DNA from: Rathayibacter sp. Leaf185
GTDB lineage: Bacteria; Actinomycetota; Actinomycetes; Actinomycetales; Microbacteriaceae
Length of the DNA stretch: 64,000 nt
Reading direction: 5' to 3'
Assembly: GCF_001423885.1 (NCBI RefSeq)
Contig: NZ_LMPP01000001.1
Coordinates: 721,543-785,542, forward strand
The translations under genes were made by a program, and so were the position numbers. Positions 34,536 through 42,390 of the stretch are shown in pieces. Position 1 is the first letter of the stretch, and every line of letters starts with the position of its first letter. The notes beneath the pieces are model-generated. The model was not told the origin of the DNA and ran no database searches. It saw only the letters and a program-made list of their open reading frames with translations.

Positions 34536-35804
34536 GTGAAGAAGCTGACGGCCGCCGTCGCGGCCTCCCTCGTCCTCGTCGGTGCTCTCGCCGGCTGCTC
34601 GAGCGACTCCGGAGGCACCGACGACTCCGGCCCCGTGTCTCTCACCTTCTGGCACGGCTACACCGAGGCCGACGGCGGAGTCCTCGACTCGATCGTCGAC
34701 GACTTCAACGCGTCGCAGAGCGACATCACGATCACGACCGAGACCAAGACCTGGGCCGTCATCGACGACACCCTGCTCCCGGCCCTCTCCGCCGACAGCG
34801 GACCGCAGATCGTCGCGATGCCGGCCGAGCGCCTCCCCGTCTACGCCTCGAAGGGCGCTCTGGTCGGCCTCGACGACTTCTACGACGCCGACGACAGCAA
34901 CACCGCGGAGCTGAATCCCGAGGCCGTGGCGATGGAGACCGTGAAGGGCGAGAAGTTCGGCGTGCCGACCGGGTTCGTCCCGCTCTCGGTCTTCTACGAC
35001 AAGACCAAGCTGGCGGCCGCCGGAGTCACCTCCTTCCCGACCACGTGGGACGAGTGGGTCGACGCCGCGAAGAAGACCACGGTCGATGAGAACGGCGACG
35101 GCACCCCCGAGCAGTACGGCCTCGCCCTCCCCGACCACTCCACCGTGGGCAACGGCGTCTGGCCGAGCCTCTTCGAGAGCGGCGGCGGATCCGTCACCTC
35201 CGAGGACGGCACCTCCGCCGACCTCGACTCCCCCGAGAACGTCGCCACCCTCGACTACTGGGCGTCGGCCGTGCAGAACGACAGGATCTCTCCGACCGGT
35301 CTCGACGGGATCGCCGCCGACAAGCTCTTCACCTCGGGCAAGGCCGTCATGCACATCGGCGGCCCGTGGATGGCGAGCCTCGCGGCCGACGCCGGGATCG
35401 ACTACGGCATCGCCGCGATCCCGGCCGGCCCCGCCGAGCAGGCCGCCTCGGCCATCGGAGTCTCGATGGCCGTCACCGCGCAGAGCTCCGAGGCCGAGCA
35501 GGCCGCGGCCGAGAAGTTCTTCGCCTACTTCAACACCAAGGACGTCGCGACCGCCTGGTCGCTCGGATCGGGCTGGCCGGCGCTGCGTACCGACGTCAGC
35601 GCGAGCGATGTCGCCGAGAACCCCGTGGTCGCCAGCCTGACCGAGATCGCACCGACGAGCCGGGCCCTGCTCCCCGGCGTGGTCAACAGCACCGACGTGC
35701 TCTCCGCCATGGACGAGGCGACCCAGAAGGCCCTCGCGGGCGGCGACCCGGAGGAGCTGCTCGCCGCCGCGCAGACGGCGGCCGAGTCGGCTCTCGCCGA
35801 GTAG
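34536..35804 (+). CDS. Extracellular sugar-binding lipoprotein of ABC transporter
   Basis: A 422-residue CUT1 binding protein. VKKLTAAVAASLVLVGALAGC is a lipoprotein signal with lipobox LAGC, followed by a Ser/Asp/Gly linker. The mature protein begins VSLTFWHGYTEADGGVLDSIVDDFN. KFGVPTGFVPLSVFYDKTKL and GKAVMHIGGPWMASLA are typical of maltodextrin/oligosaccharide-binding proteins. GTG 34536 starts directly at the signal peptide; an ATG at 34509 is an alternative. First gene of a four-gene operon with two permeases and a glycosidase. Confidence 0.93.
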   Translation: MKKLTAAVAASLVLVGALAGCSSDSGGTDDSGPVSLTFWHGYTEADGGVLDSIVDDFNASQSDITITTETKTWAVIDDTLLPALSADSGPQIVAMPAERLPVYASKGALVGLDDFYDADDSNTAELNPEAVAMETVKGEKFGVPTGFVPLSVFYDKTKLAAAGVTSFPTTWDEWVDAAKKTTVDENGDGTPEQYGLALPDHSTVGNGVWPSLFESGGGSVTSEDGTSADLDSPENVATLDYWASAVQNDRISPTGLDGIAADKLFTSGKAVMHIGGPWMASLAADAGIDYGIAAIPAGPAEQAASAIGVSMAVTAQSSEAEQAAAEKFFAYFNTKDVATAWSLGSGWPALRTDVSASDVAENPVVASLTEIAPTSRALLPGVVNSTDVLSAMDEATQKALAGGDPEELLAAAQTAAESALAE

Positions 35805-35816
35805 ATCCGCCGAGCC

Positions 35817-35849
35817 GGTGCGGCGGTGGACCCGGACCCCCGCCGCACC
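35817..35849 (+). terminator. Hairpin between binding-protein and permease genes
   Basis: GGTGCGGCGG (35817-35826) pairs perfectly with CCGCCGCACC (35840-35849) across a 13-nt loop. It lies 12 bp after the binding-protein stop, the same position as the hairpin in the galactan cluster. Confidence 0.65.
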
Positions 35850-35893
35850 CTCCCCCCGATGACACCCCGAGCCCACCCCGACGCGGAGACCCC

Positions 35894-36847
35894 ATGACCA
35901 CTCACCCGATCGACCGGCGGCGCCGCTACCGGCCGCCCGCGCCCCTCGGCGGCCGCTCTCCGCTCGCCGGGAACCTCCGCCGCCGGCTCACCGTCGCCGG
36001 CTTCCTCGCCCCAGCGCTGATCGTGCTGACCGCGTTCGTCGCCTGGCCGATGGTCTCGGCGCTCCAGCTCTCGTTCACCGATGCGAGCGGGTTCGGGCGG
36101 GCCGAGTTCGTCGGCCTCGACAACTACCTCCGGGTCTTCACCGACGCCTCGATCGTGCAGGCGATGGGCAACACCGCCCTCTACGCCGTCCTGTTCACCC
36201 CGGTCGCGATCGCCGTGGCGCTCCTGCTGGCGCTGGCGGTCAACGCCGAGCAGCTGCCGTTCCGCGGCTTCTTCCGCACGGCGCTGTTCTTCCCCTTCAT
36301 CGTCTCGCTCGCGGTGGCCGCCTTCGCGTGGTCGTACCTCCTCGATCCGCAGATCGGGCTGCTCAACTACTGGCTGCAGGCCGTCGGGATCAGGCTCGGC
36401 AACGTCCTGCAGGATCCCGTCCTCGCCATGCCGACCGTCGTGCTCGTCGCGGTGTGGAAGACGTTCGGCTTCTACATGGTGATCTTCCTCGCCGGGCTGC
36501 AGGACATCCCGAAGAGCCTCTACGAGGCGGCCCAGCTCGACGGCGCCGGCCCCTGGAAGCGCTTCACGCAGGTGACGTTCCCGATGCTCTCGAACACCCT
36601 CGCGTTCGTCGTGATCGTGGCGCTGATCGCGGCCCTGCAGGCCTTCGATCAGATCTACGTGCTCACCGGAGGCGGTCCCTACCGCAGCACGCAGACGATC
36701 GTGATGGAGATCTACCAGTCCGGCTTCAAGGACCTCGACCTCGGCTTCGCCTCGGCGCTGTCCTACGTCCTGCTGATCATCACCCTCGTGCTGAGCCTGA
36801 TCCAGTTCGTCTTCTTCGGGCGCCGCGGAGAGGACACCGCCTCATGA
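35894..36847 (+). CDS. Carbohydrate ABC transporter permease (MalF type)
   Basis: A 317-residue permease with six predicted helices. The first helix is GFLAPALIVLTAFVAWPMVSAL. The EAA loop reads EAAQLDGAGPWKRFTQVTFP near residue 215, followed by GGGPYRSTQTIVMEIYQSGF. Start ATG 35894 is 89 bp after the binding-protein stop. It overlaps the next permease by four bases (ATGA). As in the first cluster, no dedicated ATPase is present. Confidence 0.93.
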   Translation: MTTHPIDRRRRYRPPAPLGGRSPLAGNLRRRLTVAGFLAPALIVLTAFVAWPMVSALQLSFTDASGFGRAEFVGLDNYLRVFTDASIVQAMGNTALYAVLFTPVAIAVALLLALAVNAEQLPFRGFFRTALFFPFIVSLAVAAFAWSYLLDPQIGLLNYWLQAVGIRLGNVLQDPVLAMPTVVLVAVWKTFGFYMVIFLAGLQDIPKSLYEAAQLDGAGPWKRFTQVTFPMLSNTLAFVVIVALIAALQAFDQIYVLTGGGPYRSTQTIVMEIYQSGFKDLDLGFASALSYVLLIITLVLSLIQFVFFGRRGEDTAS

Positions 36848-37722
36848 GCGCCGCTGTCGGCACCCGCCCCCGCACCGCTGCGGTCGTCGTAGCGCGCCGC
36901 CGTCGCGTCAGCCCCGTCGGGCTGCTCTGCTTCGCCGGCCTGCTGCTGGCCACGCTGGTGATCCTCCTGCCGATCGTCGTGATCGTGCTGACCGCCTTCA
37001 AGCCGGTGTCCGAGGTCAACGCGTTCCCGCCGACGCTCGCCCCCTCGGCGTGGACTCTCGACAACTTCCGCGCGATCTTCTCCGAGCTGCCGTTCGCGAG
37101 ACTGATCGGCAACAGCGTCCTCTTCGCCGGCGGAGTCACCGCGTTCGCGCTCGTCTTCGACTCCCTCGCGGCCTACGCCCTCGCCCGCATCGACTTCCGC
37201 GGGTCGAAGGTCCTGCTGATCGCGATCATCGCGAGCCTCATGATCCCGTTCCAGGCGACCCTGATCCCGATCTACCAGCTGGTCTCCGACCTCGGCTGGG
37301 TGAACACGTTCGCCGGCCTGATCGCACCGCGGGCGGCGGACGCGTTCGGGATCTTCTTCCTCCGGCAGTTCTTCCTCTCCCTGCCGCGCGATCTCGACAA
37401 CGCCGCCCGGATCGACGGCGCAGGCGAGTGGCGCATCTTCCGCAGCGTCGTGCTGCCGAACGCGGTGCCCGCTCTGCTCACGCTGGGCATCTTCACCTTC
37501 GTCAACAACTGGAACGACCTGCTCTGGCCGCTCGTCTTCACGACCGACGGCGAGATGGGCACGATCACCTCCGGCCTGACCCTGCTCACCGGACCGGGCG
37601 GCATCATCCCGCAGGGCGTGATGATGGCCGGCGCTCTGATCGCGGTGCTGCCGCTCGCGGTGATGTTCCTCCTCGTCCAGCGCCGCTTCATCGAGAGCGT
37701 CGCCAGCTCGGGGCTGAAGTGA
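36844..37722 (+). CDS. Carbohydrate ABC transporter permease (MalG type)
   Basis: A 292-residue permease with six predicted helices. The EAA loop is NAARIDGAGEWRIFRSVVLP near residue 195, with Asn in place of the usual first Glu. FVNNWNDLLWPLVFTTDGEMGTI is the usual helix 5 region and the protein ends RRFIESVASSGLK. It is coupled to the preceding permease by overlap. The glycosidase gene follows 32 bp downstream. Confidence 0.93.
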   Translation: MSAAVGTRPRTAAVVVARRRRVSPVGLLCFAGLLLATLVILLPIVVIVLTAFKPVSEVNAFPPTLAPSAWTLDNFRAIFSELPFARLIGNSVLFAGGVTAFALVFDSLAAYALARIDFRGSKVLLIAIIASLMIPFQATLIPIYQLVSDLGWVNTFAGLIAPRAADAFGIFFLRQFFLSLPRDLDNAARIDGAGEWRIFRSVVLPNAVPALLTLGIFTFVNNWNDLLWPLVFTTDGEMGTITSGLTLLTGPGGIIPQGVMMAGALIAVLPLAVMFLLVQRRFIESVASSGLK

Positions 37723-37754
37723 CCGCACCGACTCCGACCCACCGTGAGGACCCC

Positions 37755-39050
37755 ATGACCTGGTACGCCGACGGCGCCCTGCACTTCGGACTCGGCATCG
37801 AGGACACCTTCGTGCCGCAGACGCGGCCCGGCGAGCGTCCGATCGACGAGTACGAGCTCACCCAGCACTACGAGCAGTACGAGACCGATCTGCTGCTGGC
37901 CTCCGGCGTCGGCGCCGAGTTCGTCCGCTGGGGCGTCCCCTGGCACCGCGTCGCGGCCGAGCGCGGCCGATGGGACTGGTCGTGGGTCGACGGCGTGATG
38001 GGCCGCTTCGCCGAGCTGGGCCTGCGGCCGGTGATCGACCTCCTCCACTACGGCACACCCCTGTGGCTGGAGGGCGAGTTCGCGCACCCGGACTACTCGG
38101 ACCACGTCACCGAGTACGCCCAGCGCTTCGCCGAGAGGTACGGAGACATCGCGACCGACTACACGCCGGTCAACGAGCCGGTGATCCACGCCCTGTTCTC
38201 GGGCGAGTACGGGTACTGGCCCCCCTACCTCTCCGGCGCGACCGGCATGGCGAGGATCGCCTCCGCGCTCGCTCAGGGCTTCGTCAAGACGCAGCGCGCG
38301 ATCGCCTCGACGCTGGGCGCGCGGGCGACCTTCGTGCACGTCGACGCCGGCGTCCGCTACTCCGGCGCCGTGACCGCACCCGAGCACCGCGAGACCGTCG
38401 CGCGCCTGCGCGATCAGGTGTTCCTGGTGGAGGACCTCGTGACGGGCCGCGTCGGGGCCGGGCATCCGCTCCTCCCGCATCTCGAGCGGGGCGGAGTCGA
38501 CGACGCGCTCCTCGACTGGTTCGGCTCGCACGCCGTGCACCCGGACGTCATGGGGGTCAACTACTACCCGCTGCACTCGACCGAGGTCTTCGAGGCGGGC
38601 GTGCACCACAGCGGCGGGTTCGCCGATCCGCGTCCCTACGAGGACGCGGGGGCCGAGGGCCTGAAGGACGTGCTGCGCACCTGGGCGCGGCGCTACGGTG
38701 CGCCCGTGATGCTCACCGAGACCTGCGTCACCGGCTCGGTCGCCGAGCGGATCCGCTGGCTCGACGAGTCGGTCGCCGCGCTCGGCGAGCTGCGGGCCGA
38801 GGGGACCGAGGTCGTCGGCTACACCTGGTGGCCGCTCTTCGACATGTACGAGTGGACCTGGCGGCACTCGAGCGCGCCGCGCGCCGATCACCTCCTCACG
38901 ATGGGCCTCCACGATCTCGTCGAGACGCCGTCGGGCCGGCTCGACCGGCGGAGGAACCCGGTCGCCGACCGCTTCCTCTCCCACGCGATCACCGCCTCCG
39001 CCCGCTCTCTCGCGGGATCTCGTGGGGAGCGGATGGGTACAACGTTGTAG
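37755..39050 (+). CDS. Family 1-like glycoside hydrolase (clan GH-A)
   Basis: A 431-residue TIM-barrel glycosidase related to GH1. VRWGVPWHRVAAERGRWDWSWVD matches the R-W-S-I/R-x-x-P segment. DYTPVNEPVIHALFSGEYGYWPP carries the acid/base Glu (NEP) near residue 139, and PVMLTETCVTGS carries the nucleophile-position Glu near residue 320. No signal peptide, so it would cleave imported oligosaccharides in the cytoplasm. It is the last gene of the ABC operon. Its TAG stop lies within the TACAACGTTGTA palindrome plus one base. Whether it is a galactosidase, glucosidase or arabinosidase cannot be decided from sequence. Confidence 0.85.
   Translation: MTWYADGALHFGLGIEDTFVPQTRPGERPIDEYELTQHYEQYETDLLLASGVGAEFVRWGVPWHRVAAERGRWDWSWVDGVMGRFAELGLRPVIDLLHYGTPLWLEGEFAHPDYSDHVTEYAQRFAERYGDIATDYTPVNEPVIHALFSGEYGYWPPYLSGATGMARIASALAQGFVKTQRAIASTLGARATFVHVDAGVRYSGAVTAPEHRETVARLRDQVFLVEDLVTGRVGAGHPLLPHLERGGVDDALLDWFGSHAVHPDVMGVNYYPLHSTEVFEAGVHHSGGFADPRPYEDAGAEGLKDVLRTWARRYGAPVMLTETCVTGSVAERIRWLDESVAALGELRAEGTEVVGYTWWPLFDMYEWTWRHSSAPRADHLLTMGLHDLVETPSGRLDRRRNPVADRFLSHAITASARSLAGSRGERMGTTL
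39038..39049. promoter_or_regulatory. LacI-type operator TACAACGTTGTA overlapping a stop codon
   Basis: A 12-bp perfect palindrome located 50 bp before the GTG of the second LacI gene and covering the last codons of the GH1-like gene. It probably mediates autoregulation of the LacI gene at 39100. Confidence 0.75.
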
Positions 39051-39099
39051 GGTCGGGGCGATCCCGGCCTGCGGCGATCAGGGCACGCGGAGGAGGAAC

Positions 39100-40110
39100 G
39101 TGGCGGTCACCCTGCACGACGTCGCCCGCGCGGCGGAGGTCTCGATCAAGACGGTCTCCAACGTCATCAACGACTACCCGTACATCCGCCCCGAGACGCG
39201 GGCGCGGGTCGAGGCGGCGATCGCCGAGCTCGGCTACCGCCCCAACCTCTCGGCCAGGAGCCTGCGGCGCGGGCGCACCGGCGTCATCGGGCTCGCCCTG
39301 CCCGAGCTGAGCCTGCCCTACTTCGCCGAGCTGGCCGACAGCGTCATGCGCGCCGCCGATCAGCGGGGCCTCACCGTGCTGATCGAGCAGACCCAGGGCG
39401 ACCCCGCACGCGAGCGCAGCGTGCTCACCAGCGCGCGCCGTCAGCTGACCGACGGGCTGCTCTTCAGCCCGCTCGGCCTCGGCATCGCCGACGAGCCCGA
39501 GCTCGCCCTCGACTACCCGCTGGTGCTACTCGGCGAGCGCATCTTCAGCGACCGCGTCGACCACGTGACGATGCAGAACGTGGCGGCGGCCCGCGCCGCG
39601 ACCGCACACCTGATCGCACGGGGGCGCAGGCGGATCCTCGCGCTCGGAGCGCACGAGGGCGAGCGGGTCGGGTCGGCGCCGCTCCGCACGCAGGGCTACC
39701 GCGAGGCCCTCGAGGCGGCCGGCCTGAGCTTCGACGAGCACCTGGTGGGCGCCTCCGGGCCCTGGCACCGCGCGAACGGAGCGGCGGCGATGCGCCGGGT
39801 CCTCGACTCCGGGGTCGTGTTCGACGCGGTCTTCGCCTTCAACGACACCCTGGCCCTCGGCGCGATCCGCGCCCTGCAGGACGCGGGCCTCCGCGTGCCC
39901 GTCGACGTGGCCGTGATGGGCTTCGACGACATCGACGAGTCGGCCTACTCCGTCCCGAGCCTCTCGAGCATCGCCCCGGGCCGCGACGAGATCGCGCAGT
40001 CGGCCGTCGACGTGCTGAAGGCGCGCATCGACGGCACCGCGACGACCCCGCCCCGCCTGCACGAGGCCGCGTTCACGCTGGTCGAGCGCGAGTCGACCGC
40101 CGCCGCCTGA
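39100..40110 (+). CDS. LacI family transcriptional regulator
   Basis: A 336-residue LacI/GalR regulator. GTG 39100 follows GGAGGAGGAAC and puts the HTH (TLHDVARAAEVSIKTVSNVIN) right at the N-terminus. The effector domain has DAVFAFNDTLALGAIRALQDAG and DVAVMGFDDIDESAYSVPSLSS. Operators of the same sequence lie upstream of this gene, upstream of the GH51 gene and upstream of the GH43 operon. It is therefore a candidate regulator of arabinose-containing glycan use, perhaps overlapping with the regulator at 16605. Confidence 0.93.
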   Translation: MAVTLHDVARAAEVSIKTVSNVINDYPYIRPETRARVEAAIAELGYRPNLSARSLRRGRTGVIGLALPELSLPYFAELADSVMRAADQRGLTVLIEQTQGDPARERSVLTSARRQLTDGLLFSPLGLGIADEPELALDYPLVLLGERIFSDRVDHVTMQNVAAARAATAHLIARGRRRILALGAHEGERVGSAPLRTQGYREALEAAGLSFDEHLVGASGPWHRANGAAAMRRVLDSGVVFDAVFAFNDTLALGAIRALQDAGLRVPVDVAVMGFDDIDESAYSVPSLSSIAPGRDEIAQSAVDVLKARIDGTATTPPRLHEAAFTLVERESTAAA

Positions 40111-40113
40111 CAC

Positions 40114-40545
40114 TCAGGCGCAGGCGCAGATCTCGCTCCGGATCCACGCTCCCGCCTCCGCGACCGGCAGCTCGCCGCGGCGCAGCAGGCGGCTCCACTC
40201 GATCGCGCGCCGGGTGAGGCGGTCGTCGGCACTGCCCGGTTCGTCGCCGCCGAGCGTGCGCAGGAAGAGGTGGGCGAGCCCGCCGCCGAGGTAGAGCGTC
40301 GCTCCGGCGACTCCGGCGAAGTGCCGCGCCTGGCCGCGGGTGTCATCGTCGTAGGCGGGGGCGAAGCCGTGGCCGCGGATCCGGTTGCGACCGCCGGTGG
40401 CCAGGTCGACGGGACCGAGCAGGCCGCCGCGGATACCCGCGATCTCGCGAGCGACCGAGCGGACGAGGGCGCGTGGCCGCTGCTCCCGCGACGCGATCGC
40501 GTCGACCCGGTCGGCGAGGAGTGCGCACGCGTCGATCGATCCCAC
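40114..40545 (-). CDS. Conserved-looking hypothetical protein
   Basis: A 143-residue protein with strong G/C bias at third codon positions in this frame, which supports coding. GTG 40545 gives the N-terminus VGSIDACALLADRVDAIASREQ. The middle contains GRNRIRGHGFAPAYDDDTRGQARHF and the end IRSEICACA. No known domain, signal or membrane segment recognised. It starts 110 bp from the divergent GH51 gene and ends 4 bp from the LacI gene, so it could share the TACAACGTTGTA-controlled promoter region. Function unknown. Confidence 0.65.
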   Translation of the reverse strand: MGSIDACALLADRVDAIASREQRPRALVRSVAREIAGIRGGLLGPVDLATGGRNRIRGHGFAPAYDDDTRGQARHFAGVAGATLYLGGGLAHLFLRTLGGDEPGSADDRLTRRAIEWSRLLRRGELPVAEAGAWIRSEICACA

Positions 40546-40572
40546 GCAGGACAGTCCACCACGATCCCGACC

Positions 40573-40602
40573 TTGACACCGCCCCCGGCGACTCCGCATC
40601 AT
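40573..40602 (+). promoter_or_regulatory. Predicted promoter of the arabinofuranosidase gene
   Basis: A consensus TTGACA lies at 40573-40578. The -10 element 17-18 bp downstream (near 40596-40602, CATCAT) is weak, as expected for a regulated promoter. The operators begin at 40609. Confidence 0.5.
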
Positions 40603-40608
40603 CGTTTC

Positions 40609-40632
40609 TACAACGTTGTCTCCATCGTTGTA
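40609..40632. promoter_or_regulatory. Tandem LacI-type operators upstream of abfA
   Basis: TACAACGTTGTC (40609-40620) and TCCATCGTTGTA (40621-40632) match TACAACGTTGTA at 11 and 10 of 12 positions and are directly adjacent. They lie at the expected start point, 23 bp before the ATG. Confidence 0.7.
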
Positions 40633-40654
40633 GACGCGCCACGAAAGGCTCATC

Positions 40655-42196
40655 ATGACCGACGCCCCCCGCGCCGCCGCCTCGGCGCGCATCTCCCTCG
40701 ACCCGGCCGCCGTGGTCGCTCCCGTGAACCCGCGACTGTTCGGCTCGTTCGTCGAGCACCTCGGCCGCTGCGTGTACGACGGCATCTACGAGCCCGGGCA
40801 CCCGACCGCGAACGAGGACGGCTTCCGCCTCGACGTCGTCGACCTCGTCAAGGAGCTCGGCTCGACGACGATCCGCTACCCCGGCGGCAACTTCGTCTCG
40901 GGCTACCGCTGGGAGGACGGGGTCGGCCCGCGCGCCGAGCGCCCCCGCCGCCGCGATCTCGCCTGGCACTCGCTCGAGACCAACGAGGTCGGCCTCGACG
41001 ACTTCGCCAAGTGGGCCGCGCTCACCGGCAGCGAGATCATGTACGCCGTCAACCTCGGCACGCGCGGGGTGATGGAGGCGCTCGACGTCCTCGAGTACGC
41101 GAACGGCCCCGCGGGCACCGCCCTCGCCGACCAGCGCATCGCCAACGGCGCGACCGCGCCGCACGACATCCGGATGTGGTGCCTCGGCAACGAGATGGAC
41201 GGCCCGTGGCAGGTCGGCCACATGAACGCCGACGACTACGGCAAGCTCGCCTCCCGCACGGCCAAGGCCCTCAAGATCGCGGACCCGTCGCTCGAGCTGG
41301 TCGTCTGCGGCTCGTCCGGGTCGAGCATGCCCACCTTCGGCGAGTGGGAGCGCGTCGTCCTCGAGCACACCTACGACGACGTCGAGTACGTCTCGTGCCA
41401 CGCCTACTACCAGGAGTACGGCGGCGACCTCGGCTCGTTCCTCGCCTCCTCCCTCGAGATGGAGTACTTCATCGCGACGGTCGCCGCGACCGTCGACCAC
41501 GTGAAGTACAAGCTCAAGAAGACGAAGGACATCAAGCTCTCGTTCGACGAGTGGAACGTCTGGTACCTGGAGGAGTGGCAGGCCAAGGAGAAGGCCGACG
41601 CCGAGGGCGACCAGAGCACCCGCGAGTGGGAGTACGCCCCGCGCCTGCTCGAGGACGTCTACTCCGTCGCCGACGCGGTCGTGGTGGGCAACCTCCTGAT
41701 CACGCTGCTCAAGAACTCCGACCGCGTCACCTCGGCGTCGCTCGCACAGCTCGTCAACGTGATCGCGCCGATCATGACCGAGCCCGGAGGCGCCGCGTGG
41801 CGCCAGACCACGTTCTTCCCGTTCGCGACCACCTCGCGCCTCGCCTCCGGATCGGTGCTGAAGCCGCGCATCGAGGTCGGCACCTACTCGACCGCCCGGC
41901 ACGGCGACGCGCCGCTGGTCGACGCGGTCGCGACGGTCGACGAGGGTCGCGCCGCGGTGTTCCTGGTGAACCGCTCGACGACCGAGTCACTCGAGGTGTC
42001 GGTCGACGTGAGCGGCCTCGGCGTCTCGAGCGTCGCGGAGGCGGTGGCCCTGTTCGACGAGGACCCGTACGCGAAGAACACGAAGGACGACCAGGAGCGC
42101 GTCGGCCTGCGCGACGCCTCCGCCGACCTCGCCGACGGCGTGCTGACGCTCACCCTGCCTCCGGTGTCGTGGACGGCGGTCTCGCTGACGGCGTGA
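40655..42196 (+). CDS. abfA: Alpha-L-arabinofuranosidase, glycoside hydrolase family 51
   Basis: A 513-residue GH51 enzyme that releases terminal L-arabinofuranose from arabinan, arabinoxylan or arabinogalactan. RLFGSFVEHLGRCVYDGIYEPGHP is the family N-terminal block, and IRYPGGNFVSGYRWEDGVGP follows. The acid/base Glu is in CLGNEMDGPWQ near residue 178 and the nucleophile Glu in SFDEWNVWY near residue 298. The C-terminal part is the usual beta-sandwich. No signal peptide, so it acts on imported arabino-oligosaccharides. It stands alone on the plus strand with tandem LacI-type operators at its promoter. Confidence 0.95.
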   Translation: MTDAPRAAASARISLDPAAVVAPVNPRLFGSFVEHLGRCVYDGIYEPGHPTANEDGFRLDVVDLVKELGSTTIRYPGGNFVSGYRWEDGVGPRAERPRRRDLAWHSLETNEVGLDDFAKWAALTGSEIMYAVNLGTRGVMEALDVLEYANGPAGTALADQRIANGATAPHDIRMWCLGNEMDGPWQVGHMNADDYGKLASRTAKALKIADPSLELVVCGSSGSSMPTFGEWERVVLEHTYDDVEYVSCHAYYQEYGGDLGSFLASSLEMEYFIATVAATVDHVKYKLKKTKDIKLSFDEWNVWYLEEWQAKEKADAEGDQSTREWEYAPRLLEDVYSVADAVVVGNLLITLLKNSDRVTSASLAQLVNVIAPIMTEPGGAAWRQTTFFPFATTSRLASGSVLKPRIEVGTYSTARHGDAPLVDAVATVDEGRAAVFLVNRSTTESLEVSVDVSGLGVSSVAEAVALFDEDPYAKNTKDDQERVGLRDASADLADGVLTLTLPPVSWTAVSLTA

Positions 42197-42204
42197 TGCC
42201 GACT

Positions 42205-42279
42205 TTCGGCTCGTGACATCCCGTTCGGCTCGTGAGAATCCTCGATTCCTGCGAGCCGAACGTGTTTCTGCGAGCCGGA
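42205..42279. repeat. Facing TTCGGCTCGTGA-type units with 19-bp period
   Basis: TTCGGCTCGTGA starts at 42205 and 42224 (19-bp step). The inverse-orientation units TGCGAGCCGAA (42250-42260) and TGCGAGCCGGA (42269-42279) are also 19 bp apart. The region lies between the convergent abfA and HAD genes. It has the same architecture as the array at 24769-24970 but a different core sequence. Confidence 0.75.
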
Positions 42280-42354
42280 CAACCGCAGGACACGGAGGTG
42301 CGAGCGCCGCCGCCCTCTTAAGTAAGGCTCAACGGCGGATTCCTCAGAATTTCG

Positions 42355-42369
42355 GGCGGTTCGACCGCC
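42355..42369 (-). terminator. Short hairpin downstream of the HAD gene
   Basis: GGCGGT (42355-42360) pairs with ACCGCC (42364-42369) across a TCG loop. It lies 21 bp beyond the HAD stop codon on the minus strand. Confidence 0.4.
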
Positions 42370-42390
42370 TCAGCCTCGGTTGTGAGGCCG

